The notes beneath the pieces were generated by a model. The model ran no database searches. It saw nothing but the letters and a program-made list of their open reading frames with translations, and was not told the DNA's origin. From Flavobacteriaceae bacterium (GTDB lineage Bacteria > Bacteroidota > Bacteroidia > Flavobacteriales > Flavobacteriaceae), in assembly GCA_947461795.1 (NCBI GenBank), contig CANHMG010000003.1, forward strand, positions 1-58,486: a stretch of DNA of 58,486 nt, written 5' to 3'. Shown piece by piece: positions 9,001 to 16,029 of this stretch (its first letter is position 1; every line of letters begins with the position of its first letter). The translations under genes were made by a program, and so were the position numbers.

Positions 9001-11402
9001 ATAGCACCCGTTGCATTAGCAACAACAGTTGGAACGCTACCATTATTCGGACAAGCAGCAGCACCAGTATAGGCATCTGTGTAAATTATTGTATCAGTAA
9101 TATTAGCTGTTAAACCTGTTGGTTGTGTTAGTGTATAATTAGCTGAATCTGCTCCACTAATTGTAGAAGTAGAAGTTACAGCTATACCTGAACCAATCGC
9201 TGAACTTGCAAAAGTTCCTGTTCCGTTCAAAGTAACTACATCTGGTGAAATAATTCCAGTTAAAGTACCTGTGATTGTTGCAGCAGTTGATCCATCAAAA
9301 ACTTTATTTGATGCAGCTGGAGTAGCAATCGTTAAGGCTTTAGCTGTAATATCACCAGTTAAACCTGTTGGTACAGTAAGTGTATAATTACCAGCGGCAG
9401 CACCACCCAAAGTTTGAGTAGAAGTGACTGCAATTCCAGTTCCTAATGTAGCACTTGCGTAAGTACCAGTAGTTGAAATCGTTACCACATCTGCACCAAA
9501 AACACCTACTAAAGTAGATCCTGAAATAGTTGCAGTTGAAGTTCTATCATATACTTTACTAGTAACCGTAGCACCAGTAACTGTTAAATTTTTTGCTGTA
9601 ATGGTATACACCAAAGTAGCATTTCCTGTTCCACCACCATTGGTAGCAGAAATCGTTACATTATAAGCACCCGGAGCAGCGGTTGGCGTACCAGTAATAT
9701 CACCAGTTGAAGTATTCACCGTTAAACCTGCTGGTAATCCAGTAGCGTTATAAGACGTTGGTGATTCACTCGCCGTAATCGTATAAGTAGAAGCTAGTGT
9801 ACCATAAATAGCAGAAGCAGTTAAAACGCTCGAAATAATCGGAGCTGGCGTAGAAGTAATATCAGCAGTTAGTGAAGGTTGTGTCAAAGTATAGTTCCCT
9901 GCACCTGCACCACCAATAGTGTATCCAGTTACTGAAACCGCAATACCAGTTGCAGCTGCACTTGAAGCAAAAGTAGCTACAGGACTTCCTCCTATAGTTA
10001 CCACATCACTATTGACAACTCCAACCAAAGAAGGCGTTCCGCTTACAGTAGCTGAAGTGTTTCCGTCAAACAATTTGTTATTAGCAGCAATTCCTGTAAT
10101 CGTTAATGCTTTAGCAGTAACTGTACTTGAAACGGTAGCCACATTTACTGAAGTAGCACCAGAACTTGATAAAACAATATTACCACTATAAGGAGAACCA
10201 GCCACAGTAGCTGTAGAGGTTAAACGTACATAAACTGGCGTCGAAGCAATAGTTCCTGAAGTTCCAACAGTAACTGTTGCACCGTAACCTGAACCAGAAG
10301 CCAAAGAAACTTGGTATCCTGCCGGAGGCGTAACCAAAATTCCAGCACCCATATTAACACCAGAAACATTAAAAGTAGTTGGCGAAGCCGAAGCTGTACC
10401 ATATGTAGTATTGACTGCTGCTAGCGTCCCAGTAGATGAAATAACTGGTGTTGGTGCCGAAGCAGAAAAAGTAAGGTCATCGATGGCTAAGTTGTCATCG
10501 TTTCCTGCATCGTTGACATCCGTCCAACGAATATATAAGGTTTGACCTGCAGGCCATGAAATACCGGTTACAGTAAAAGTAATAGCTGTTCTTCTGTTGG
10601 CAGCATTTCCATCTGTCGCAACATCAGCTGTGGTATTATTAACTAGTGCAGTAAAATCTAAACTAGTTACATTGGTATAGGTACCAACAGTTAAAGAAGT
10701 TGGATTCACTGCGTATGAGAAAGTTAATTTATTCAAAATCGCAGTCGCACTTCCACCATCTCTCCATTGTTCACCAGTGTACGAAAGTGTAAATGAAGTC
10801 AAAGTAGCACCAGTGCTGTTCGTAAACACTGCACCATACTGAGAAGTTAAACTTCCAGAGGCGTACGATCCTAAAGATCTTTCGTTAGAGCTGGTTGCTC
10901 CATCAAAAAAAGTATCTCCGGTTGAAGAGGAACCGTTGTCTACTCTAAAGGTAGCATTCGCATTAGTACCAGCTTCAACAAAACTCCACCCCGTTGGCAA
11001 TACACTGGCAACTGCAGTATTGTTTGCAGGTACGCTTGGAGTAAGCAAATTGTCAAAATTCTGCGTGTAACTCGAACCAGCAGTTGCATAGGAAATCTGT
11101 GCACTAGCCGATTGATTCATCCCAAAAAAGAAAATCAAAGTCAATATCCCGAAGGCATTTACTTTGACTAATTTCTGAGAGCTAAGCTTTGCAAGTCCAA
11201 AAACAGAAGCGCAATTCTTTTGGATAAATCCAAATAAGGAGTAAAAAAAAGTAGAAAAATACGCTTCCAGAAAGGAGGCATTTTCTACTTTGACGTACGA
11301 TTTTGAGTTCCCACCCAAACCGTTTTCAGCAATGACTTCGTTTTCTTTCTTTCGAAACATCGAAGACAATTTACTGACCAAATCGTGTAAGATTGATTTC
11401 AT
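1..11402 (-). CDS. giant secreted MBG/YDG-repeat surface protein, C-terminus cut by window edge
   Basis: Reading the minus strand from the ATG at 11402 gives an open frame with no stop to base 1, at least 3800 codons. The N-terminus has about 80 residues before a hydrophobic stretch ending in SASAQ near residue 102, a probable signal peptide. Next come a jelly-roll-like module (about 103-320); four Ig-like modules of the type AVNTTYGTASA...YSGNI; and about 18 MBG/YDG-type repeats of roughly 84 residues, recognised by NKVYDGTTAATV and NYTLTQPTGLTADIT. There is also a propeller-like segment (about 1400-1720), a ~215-residue module present twice (about 2505-2733 and 3275-3490), and two MopE-like motifs (WYADADGDTFGN, SSDCDD; about 3580-3675). 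Such proteins are usually T9SS-exported adhesins or matrix proteins. A T9SS sorting domain would lie outside the window, so the export route is inferred. The composition is rich in Ala, Thr, Val and Gly. Confidence 0.9.
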   Translation of the reverse strand, partial: MKSILHDLVSKLSSMFRKKENEVIAENGLGGNSKSYVKVENASFLEAYFSTFFYSLFGFIQKNCASVFGLAKLSSQKLVKVNAFGILTLIFFFGMNQSASAQISYATAGSSYTQNFDNLLTPSVPANNTAVASVLPTGWSFVEAGTNANATFRVDNGSSSTGDTFFDGATSSNERSLGSYASGSLTSQYGAVFTNSTGATLTSFTLSYTGEQWRDGGSATAILNKLTFSYAVNPTSLTVGTYTNVTSLDFTALVNNTTADVATDGNAANRRTAITFTVTGISWPAGQTLYIRWTDVNDAGNDDNLAIDDLTFSASAPTPVISSTGTLAAVNTTYGTASASPTTFNVSGVNMGAGILVTPPAGYQVSLASGSGYGATVTVGTSGTIASTPVYVRLTSTATVAGSPYSGNIVLSSSGATSVNVATVSSTVTAKALTITGIAANNKLFDGNTSATVSGTPSLVGVVNSDVVTIGGSPVATFASSAAATGIAVSVTGYTIGGAGAGNYTLTQPSLTADITSTPAPIISSVLTASAIYGTLASTYTITASESPTSYNATGLPAGLTVNTSTGDITGTPTAAPGAYNVTISATNGGGTGNATLVYTITAKNLTVTGATVTSKVYDRTSTATISGSTLVGVFGADVVTISTTGTYASATLGTGIAVTSTQTLGGAAAGNYTLTVPTGLTGDITAKALTIATPAASNKVFDGSTAATITGTLTGIISPDVVTLNGTGTFASSAIGSGIAVTSTSTISGADSANYTLTQPTGLTANITDTIIYTDAYTGAAACPNNGSVPTVVANATGAIATRSTVTCQSTGSVFNSTTLNITASPSATSYIQFSATAAAGYKLNVNSLSFFRQASNSAPNQLEVRYSTDGFVTSTTWGAAPVSPTTGTVATWDFADFSTSNGGTVTFRVYPYGTQRADLTGAPSATGTFRLDDITIYGTVTALPAIATTGTLAALTTTYGTASSETSFNVSGTNMTADVLVTPPAGYEVSTTSGSGFASTVIVGAAGTITSTPVYVRLSAATAVGTYSGNIVLSSAGATSVNVATVSSTVTPVTLSLTGLTANNKSYDGTTVATLSGTPTLSGVLAGDVANVTLGGTPVATFATSAVGTGIAVTVTGYTISGSASGNYTLVQPTGLTADIIAVPTPSITSALTASATYGSAAATYTITATQSPTSYSATGLPGGLTLNGLTGEITGTPTVAGTFNVSISAANISGAGAAATLVYTIAPKALTVTGATADSKVYDRTTAATISGFTLNGIVGSDVVSASNSGAFATANSGTSIAVTSTQTLSGADASKYTLTLPTGLTANITVKALTIAGAAAQNKPYDTTTAATISGTLTGVIAPDAVTVTLNGTFASAAVGTGIAVTSTSTLSGADAANYSLTQPTGLTADITAVPTFTYGNLVVARVGTGAAALTNAANPVFLNEYTTTGSAGITVALPSTTSGSINRILESGTSTSEAQLNLSTDGQYLTIGGYDAVIGQASVNSTAGIPRVIARVNSAGTIATSVLTSTIHGSGFRSVVTTDGSRYWTAGNGVGVTSLLHQGNTTAVTPTTISSTVTNLRTVTIFNNQLYVSTGSGTQGIYKVGTGVPTTTGQTAVISVPQNGLYAYQLVNRGGSNWNCYAVGDTSAGIYKWSSTDNGATWTARASVVNALPIFGLTVANNGTSVDLYATTTTAILKLTDSAAFNANLTGTPSTIVTAPTNTFFRGIAFAPIAANAPLIATAGSPAAVNTTYGTASATPGTFLVSGNNLTTNIVLTAPAGFEISQDGTSFATTQTLIQTSGVVASTTISVRLAATTLAGTYSGNITCVSSPATSVNVSLTASTVAPKALTITGAVASNKVYDRTTAATITGATASGTVNGDTITVTGGGTFADFNVGTAKPVTAALSLSGTNASSYTLTQPTGLTADITAKDLTIAGAAANNKVYDGNTSATISGTLTGVIAPDDVSLNASAFFDSPTVGTAIPVTSISSLSGADVANYNLIDATGLSADITPKQLTVASATAQNKVFDGNTNAIITGTLVGVVAPDDVTFVGTGTFATSAVGTGIAVTSTSTIVGDIANYTLLQPTGLTANITAAALVPQTITFNPLADVEYGSATFNLTATSDSGLTVSYASSNTSVATVAGNVVTVVGVGSTTITATQAGDAIYDAATPVDQNLNVTPKGLTVTATANNKEYDGTYNATISGTLSGVVGADVVTFNGFGGFDTLDAGTGINVNSISTLGGAQAANYYLIQPTGLTANITPKALTVLGAAGANKVYDGTTAATINGASLDGVIGTDDVTAIGTGTFATKNVGTAIAITANITLTGAQAGNYTIAAQPTGLSANITPKALTISGLLGGNKVYNGTTAATLIGTGSLVGVIGADDVVLAGTPVAVFANKNAGTAKPLTISGYSISGVDSTNYTLAQPTGVTADITPATLSVTAASALNKPFDGTTAAIVNGLLAGIITPDVVTLNGTGTFASSAEGTGIAVTSTSTLSGADAANYTLTQPTGLTANITAAATVFAVGDLSIIGFQLNAPDSFAFATWVDITEGTLVKFTDNAFLSNASANLANNARGSENFIIWKNNTGGVIPAGTVITISDNVSAGITSIGTIVSGNLSGLSSAGDNIFAYQGPAASGAFPDFASVAATTTFNGTVLFGLYAQGTSLLTSWQTTGAGSTTNSYLPSELSASTSNIALASNASRGQYIGARNNQLTFNAYKAQVTNPANWTTAAGAGTLTLDTTMFTLMSPAAITATGTLSAVDTVYGTASATPTTFSIAANDLTNNLVLSAPAGFEISQDGIAYATTQTLIPSSGTVASTTIYVRLAATTVAGTYSGNIICVSSPAVTVNVATAASTVSPLAITTTGAVADNKVYDRTTTASISGATAVGTVNGDIITVSGGGTFASANAGTAIAVTAALTLSGTNAASYTLTQPTGLSADITPKALTIGSAAASNKLFDGNTDAVVTGTLTGVIAPDDVTFNGTGTFASSAVGTGIAVTSTSTLSGADAANYSLTQPTGLTANITAAPLLPQTITFNALANVVYGDANFNLTATASSGLTVSYISSNTNVATILGNVVTIVGVGTTTITASQSGDSVYDAAPSVNQTLTVTPKALTVTATADNKVYDRTAAATITGTLNGIVGSDVVTFSGTGSFATANAGTAIAVTSTSTIGGANAGNYTLTQPTGLVADITPKALTISSAAASNKVFDGTTAATITGTLTGIISPDVVTLVGTGTFASSAVGTGIAVTSTSTLAGAAAANYSLTQPTGLTANITVAPTTLAVGDISIIGFNLNSPDSFAFATWVDINPNTYIKFTDNAFLSAGSANATNNGRGGENFVIWRNNGGTIPAGSVITITDNTTASITNNGAIVSGNLSGLSAAGDNIFAYQGPATSGTNPDWTTNTNPTTFNGTILFGLYAQGTSATASWLTTGIATSNNSYLPSQLNVANGNIALGSLSSRGQYIGSRSNQTTFNAYKAMVTNSANWTIGAGVGVVTLNTTSFTLATAPTASVISGSSTICAGESTNLSVAVTGGTSPFTVVYTDGTTNFTVSGYVSGTNIAVTPAITTTYTLVSVTDANTLVGTGNTGSAVVTVNTPTTWYADADGDTFGNASVTQLACTQPSGYVANSSDCDDTNVAMYQFATFYVDADLDTYGSLATASVCSGLTAPSGYSLTNDDCDDTDALLNPTNPCPTNSIVNLTLFVEGYYTGASTMNSVQLNQWDGVTPATAPSAADVEDMTVELHDAATYATLFTTTATLHTDGTLSASFAGAPSGSFYIAVKGWNLVQTWSADPQTVGTTPLSYDFTTADT

Positions 11403-11491
11403 AAATTAATTAATTGTTTAATTGTTTTGAGCAGTAAAATTATCGTCTAAGAATGCGATAATGATAAAGTAAAAGTTATCAATAAGTTAAC

Positions 11492-11520
11492 AAAAAACGA
11501 CCAATCACTTGGTCGTTTTT
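11492..11520 (-). terminator. intrinsic terminator after the 1130-residue T9SS protein gene
   Basis: A near-perfect inverted repeat (AAAACGACCAA, loop TCAC, TTGGTCGTTTT) is flanked by A and T runs. On the minus strand it lies about 55 bases after the stop of the upstream gene and ends in a T tract. It separates that gene from the giant repeat gene, which should therefore have its own promoter. Confidence 0.8.
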
Positions 11521-11573
11521 ATAACGCATTTCGTCGATTATTTTGACAAAATGCAACATAGTAAATCTCAATT

Positions 11574-14500
11574 TTAATTACTATATTTCTTACTAATTTT
11601 TTGATTATCAGTGAATTCTATTGATATAATTAAAATAGAATTTGAAGTAAAATCTTTTAAGGTAAATTCATTCGAATTGATGCTATCTTTTGACCATAAT
11701 AGCCTTCCAAGAACATCAAAAACTTGAATACTTTTCATTTTCTTAACACCCGAATTAACATTGATTTTTTGGTATGAATTTTTGTAAATTACAATTGAAT
11801 TTGCATTCAAATTTTGATCAGATATTCCTAAAGTTGAAGCAGTAAAACGAACAACAAATCGTGACTCAAAAGTTCCGATTTCACTCGCAAATAAATAGGA
11901 GCTGTCTTTTAGGTTGTGAATAACATGCAACAGAGTATCTTCGACAAAAATATCTTGGTTTTCAAACAATCCATCAAAGTTTGAAAGATTGATTTCAAAA
12001 GTTCCAGCAATAGTTGTTCTAAATCCAAGTGGGATTTGGTCTGTTTCATAAAATTCTAAACCTCTCCCTTGAATTGCTAATTTTCTTGAATCCAAAATCG
12101 AATAAAAACTAGCGGAATTTCCAGCTTCTAAAACTTCACCATCAAAGCCATTATCAAAGCCATTTGTCGCGTTTTCTATATAGCCCACTAGAATTTGTTT
12201 GTAAGCACCTTCATTATTTTTCAACTCCAACCAAATACGGTTTCTTTCAGGATCAGTTGCCTGATTTGTTCTAAAAAATCGTCCGTTATTTCCAACTTCT
12301 CGCATGGAATTATTGAAAGTTGCAGTAGTCGTTCCTTCAAAAATCCCTTTAATCATAAATGACTGACCAGCTGCAATCATGCCATTCGGCGTATTATTGT
12401 TAGCCCCTGAAACAGCAGTCCCCGCTCCTATTCCACCTGAAAAATTATAAACAGCATAATCACTAAACACATAGTTATTTCCTGTTATTGGTGTGTTGTG
12501 CGTCCAAAAATAAAGTGTTGTTCCATTTGTTGGCCCAACCCCAAACGCAGCGGTATTACCTTCAATAAATTTCTTGGCACTAATGGCAGAAGGATATGGA
12601 TTTCCGATACAGTTCAAATCGTTGGCACCCGTTTTTACAATAGCAACCGTGTAATCCCCATTATGAGGAACACCAATAAAAGATGCAGGATAAATTGCTG
12701 GAGTTACAGGATCAAACGTTTGTGGCGCCCGAATTATATACCCTTTACCAGCATCCATGGTTGTAAATCCGGGAGCCGCCACTGCAGTCCATGCATAAAA
12801 AGCGGTATCAAACCAAAAATACTTATCCGATAAAGTTAAAGGTGAAAGATCCGCCAGAATTTGATTAGTGACTGGTGAAGACCAATACGTATAATCAAAT
12901 TTACGGACTAGAGTTGTATTTCTATTATAAGTTATGGAACCTGAATTAATTGCATTATTTACTTGTACCAGACTTGCGTTATTTTCAAAAGTTAATGTTC
13001 CGCCTGTAATCGTTAATCCATTTTGAATGGTTAAAGTATGATTAGGATACGTAGTGGAATTTCCAAAAACTACGGTTCCTGAATTTATCTGCACTGAACA
13101 GGCATCTATATCTCCGGTAGAATTATAATTTCCATTGAAAACAACCGCTGATCCACTTGTTGGAACTCCATTAGTCCAAGCTGAACCATTCCAGGTCGTC
13201 GTATTATAGGTTACTGTAACAACATTGCTATATGCATTACAAGTTCCGTTGGCAACCACCGCTCTATAATATCTCGTTGCTGAAAGCACACCCATCTGCG
13301 CCGATGTCAAAGTTGATGAAGCACTAAAAGGAATATCGTTTGGAGTTGTAAATGCAAAATCAGTGGCATATTGCCATTTAGTTACTGAAGTCGAAAAACC
13401 AGTTAGTGTTATATCAGATGGAGCAGCCGAACAAACTGATTGATCAGGTGAAGCAGTGCCTCCAACTGCAGCGGGTAACACTATAAATGGACCAGCAGCG
13501 GGTGATGCACTTTTTACGCTTGTGCAAGGATTTGTGATGGTAACGTAATAATAATAAGTTCCTACTACATTTGATCGTGGAGTATAAGTATCTGTTTTTG
13601 ATCCATTGGCAACCTCTGGTACATATAAAAATCCAGTTAAGGCTGTTCCTCCTGTTGTAGAGTTCGTTCCATTTCTGAACCACTGATAGACCAAATTAGT
13701 TCCAGTAGCGACAACCGTAATTGGCAAAAAAGGATCTCCTTGACAAACCGTTTGAGTTCCAGAAGGTGACGGTTGCGAAGTAATTACAGGCGATGTATTT
13801 CTTGTAAATGTATAGGTCGGACTAGATTTAGGACATCCACTTACATCCGTATAAGAATAAGTAAAAGTTGTAGTTCCACCGGCATAAGGACTTCCGATGC
13901 TATACGTTCCTCCTACAGGCGTACCACCGGTCATCGTAAAAGGAGTTGCAAGGCAAGTAGATAAATTTGTGGCATTGACAGTCGCGACATTTACCTTAAC
14001 CGTAATGATCGGCGAACCACTATTACCAGATCCCACAGCACCGTTGGCATTGGTAACGGAAACGATTGTATACGTTTTTGTGACAGCGGGTGTAATTGGA
14101 ATATTGGATCCACTCGTGTAATTATTTACAGTAAAATTGGTTGTTCCATCAGTATAAACTACAGTGAAAGGTCCTGTTCCTCCAGTCATGGTTACTTTTA
14201 AATTAGTGCTAAGTCCCTGACAAATCGTAGCAGTTCCGGTTATTACGGAAGCTGTTGGTCCTGGTAAAAGGGTCCCGTTAAAAGTTACATTATCAAAACG
14301 CCATGTTCCCGCAGGATTTGCTATAGAAGCTGGAGTCGAAACTTGTCTAAACTGTCCCGTAGCTTGATAATAGGAGGCTAGAAGTCTAACCCCAAAATTT
14401 GGATTATTATTAACTGCAGGAATGGCACTAAAATTTACCGTAGTTCGTCTGTACTCATCTCCAGTGGTATTCGTTTCAAAACAACCATTAGCATTAATAC

Positions 14501-14966
14501 TACCGTTACAAAATGTAGTATTACCAGCAGTCATAGTAAAAGAAACCCAAGTTGAACCATCAGTGGTATACTGAAGTCTTATGGTGTTGGCTACTGTATT
14601 AGAATATCGTTGGTCCCAAGTAAAAGTAATATTTTGATAACCAGATGTCGCACTATTAAATTGTACTCCATTGGATTCGTTGGAACTTCCTGGGTCAAAT
14701 GGTTCTAACGCCCAAGCAGTAACGCCACTTTGAACGCCACAACCTGTTCCCGCCATTCCAGTTCTTGTTAAAGGTGTTACTGTTCCTCCTCCTAAATTGA
14801 CTATCGCAGCAGTTCCTGAACCAATATTGGGATTGGGATTATTTAAGGTTCCAAGATAAGGATCAAAAGTCCAAGAGGATATTTGCGCTTCAACAGTTGA
14901 AACCAAAAACAAAAATCCAAAGACCAACAAAAGAAATTTAGAATTCGAAAGTAAAGTTGTTTTCAC
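11574..14966 (-). CDS. large secreted protein with T9SS type C-like sorting domain
   Basis: 1130 residues. A signal peptide (1-28, ending STVEAQ) is followed by a jelly-roll-like domain (about 29-235, ending RFDNVTFNGTLLPGP). Next is an Ig/PKD-like module (TASVITGTATICQG..., about 235-325) that is also present near the C-terminus of the neighbouring giant protein. The middle is rich in Thr, Ser and Asn. The last ~80 residues (IQVFDVLGRLLWSKDS... ending KISKKYSN) resemble T9SS type C (ChiA-type) sorting domains. It is therefore probably exported across the outer membrane by the gliding/T9SS machinery. No catalytic motif was recognised, so adhesion or matrix binding is only a guess. A terminator follows, and a -7 element lies upstream at 15018-15025. 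Confidence 0.88.
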   Translation of the reverse strand: MKTTLLSNSKFLLLVFGFLFLVSTVEAQISSWTFDPYLGTLNNPNPNIGSGTAAIVNLGGGTVTPLTRTGMAGTGCGVQSGVTAWALEPFDPGSSNESNGVQFNSATSGYQNITFTWDQRYSNTVANTIRLQYTTDGSTWVSFTMTAGNTTFCNGSINANGCFETNTTGDEYRRTTVNFSAIPAVNNNPNFGVRLLASYYQATGQFRQVSTPASIANPAGTWRFDNVTFNGTLLPGPTASVITGTATICQGLSTNLKVTMTGGTGPFTVVYTDGTTNFTVNNYTSGSNIPITPAVTKTYTIVSVTNANGAVGSGNSGSPIITVKVNVATVNATNLSTCLATPFTMTGGTPVGGTYSIGSPYAGGTTTFTYSYTDVSGCPKSSPTYTFTRNTSPVITSQPSPSGTQTVCQGDPFLPITVVATGTNLVYQWFRNGTNSTTGGTALTGFLYVPEVANGSKTDTYTPRSNVVGTYYYYVTITNPCTSVKSASPAAGPFIVLPAAVGGTASPDQSVCSAAPSDITLTGFSTSVTKWQYATDFAFTTPNDIPFSASSTLTSAQMGVLSATRYYRAVVANGTCNAYSNVVTVTYNTTTWNGSAWTNGVPTSGSAVVFNGNYNSTGDIDACSVQINSGTVVFGNSTTYPNHTLTIQNGLTITGGTLTFENNASLVQVNNAINSGSITYNRNTTLVRKFDYTYWSSPVTNQILADLSPLTLSDKYFWFDTAFYAWTAVAAPGFTTMDAGKGYIIRAPQTFDPVTPAIYPASFIGVPHNGDYTVAIVKTGANDLNCIGNPYPSAISAKKFIEGNTAAFGVGPTNGTTLYFWTHNTPITGNNYVFSDYAVYNFSGGIGAGTAVSGANNNTPNGMIAAGQSFMIKGIFEGTTTATFNNSMREVGNNGRFFRTNQATDPERNRIWLELKNNEGAYKQILVGYIENATNGFDNGFDGEVLEAGNSASFYSILDSRKLAIQGRGLEFYETDQIPLGFRTTIAGTFEINLSNFDGLFENQDIFVEDTLLHVIHNLKDSSYLFASEIGTFESRFVVRFTASTLGISDQNLNANSIVIYKNSYQKINVNSGVKKMKSIQVFDVLGRLLWSKDSINSNEFTLKDFTSNSILIISIEFTDNQKISKKYSN

Positions 14967-15017
14967 AGTGATGACGCTATTAGTAAGGATGATTAATTAC
15001 TTTAATTAAACTTGTTG

Positions 15018-15025
15018 CAAAGTTA
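15018..15025 (-). promoter_or_regulatory. -7 promoter element (TAACTTTG)
   Basis: Exact match to the Bacteroidota TAnnTTTG consensus on the minus strand, 51 bases before the start codon of the 1130-residue secreted protein. Confidence 0.5.
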
Positions 15026-15312
15026 GAATCAAATTGTCAAGCACGAATTTTGAAAATGTTATGATATAGTAAAATATTTGGCTCCATAAATTCTAAAAAT
15101 GCGAATACTACAACTGATCAAAAATCCATTCCCGTAGCCCTATTTGAAAGAATTATTGAATAAAAAAATCCTTTTATTGCTATAAAATAATGCGCTCTTT
15201 AAAAATTTTAAAAACAGACTTATGTTATGATAATTTTAAGTTAAAGTTATCATCAACTAAAAACTTTACAATCAAATAACATACATCTAACTTTAATGCT
15301 TTTGTCTTCAAC
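15026..15312. other. divergent intergenic region, no gene seen
   Basis: AT-rich spacer between two divergent secreted-protein genes. Beyond the two -7 elements at its ends I see no gene, RNA or clear repeat. Confidence 0.6.
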
Positions 15313-15320
15313 TATTTTTG
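15313..15320 (+). promoter_or_regulatory. -7 promoter element (TATTTTTG)
   Basis: Exact TAnnTTTG match 15 bases before the ATG at 15336. It overlaps the alternative TTG start at 15318, which favours the ATG. Confidence 0.55.
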
Positions 15321-15335
15321 AGAAAATTTTCAACG

Positions 15336-15989
15336 ATGAAAAAGAAGCTTTTTTGTTTAGCAATTGCAGCAATCCTAGTTATAGCATGTACGAACGATCG
15401 ATCAATTGAAGAAGAAAAACCAATTGTTATTGACCCCTCTAGTGAATTGATTTACTTTTGGAATTTTAATGCTGTAGTTGGAACAACCACTTCAATTGCT
15501 CCTGATTTCGATTCCTCTTCTGAAACAGCATCCATAACCTATGATGGGACGGGAGCTGGTTATATGGATAATGATGGCACCGTTGGATACGAAAACAATA
15601 CAAGAAATGGAAGTATTGCAGGCACACTACTGAAGGTAAGAAACCCAAGTGATACAAGAAGTTTATTTTTAAATATGCCAACTACAGGTTATAAAAACGT
15701 GATTGTTCAATTTGCGACCGCTCGGAGTTCAAATACAGGAGCAACAGTACAAAATTACAGCTACACGATTGATGGCACAAATTATATTCAAACAGGATTG
15801 TCGAGAATCACCCACAATACAACCCCAGACACACCAGATTTAATTGTTCTCGATTTTTCAACGATTTCTGGAATAAATGACAACCCGAATTTTAAAGTTA
15901 AAATTGAATTTGCTGGACCTACAGTTTCTGGAACAAGCGGAAACAATCGTTTTGACAATGTTACATTAGAAGGTATTCCGTTACCTTAG
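15336..15989 (+). CDS. secreted lipoprotein with jelly-roll-like domain
   Basis: 217 residues from the ATG at 15336; an earlier in-frame TTG overlaps the promoter. The N-terminus MKKKLFCLAIAAILVIAC is a lipoprotein signal with the lipobox VIAC, so the mature protein should be membrane-anchored. The rest is one domain. Its landmarks (ELIYFWNFN, YKNVIVQF, YSYTIDGTNY, DFSTISGINDNPNFKV, FDNVTLEGIPLP) line up with the first domain of the divergent T9SS protein. It probably heads a transcript with the two genes that follow (gaps of 40 and 1 bases). The function is unknown; carbohydrate or surface binding is possible. Confidence 0.85.
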   Translation: MKKKLFCLAIAAILVIACTNDRSIEEEKPIVIDPSSELIYFWNFNAVVGTTTSIAPDFDSSSETASITYDGTGAGYMDNDGTVGYENNTRNGSIAGTLLKVRNPSDTRSLFLNMPTTGYKNVIVQFATARSSNTGATVQNYSYTIDGTNYIQTGLSRITHNTTPDTPDLIVLDFSTISGINDNPNFKVKIEFAGPTVSGTSGNNRFDNVTLEGIPLP

Positions 15990-16029
15990 TCAGATATCAA
16001 TTATTTTTATATTCTTAAGAACACCTGTT

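Noticed and set aside
1..10000. Regularly spaced repeats that might suggest a CRISPR array
   Set aside because: The period is about 250 bases, the units are degenerate and in frame, and they encode protein repeats.
1282..10191. Many plus-strand open frames of 60-177 codons rich in Ala, Val and Pro
   Set aside because: They lie opposite the giant repeat gene. Ala/Thr/Val-rich repeats leave few stops on the other strand, and none has a promoter, plausible start or recognisable domain.
13444..14121. Open frames of 63-79 codons overlapping the 1130-residue gene
   Set aside because: They are shadows in other frames of a clearly coding secreted protein.
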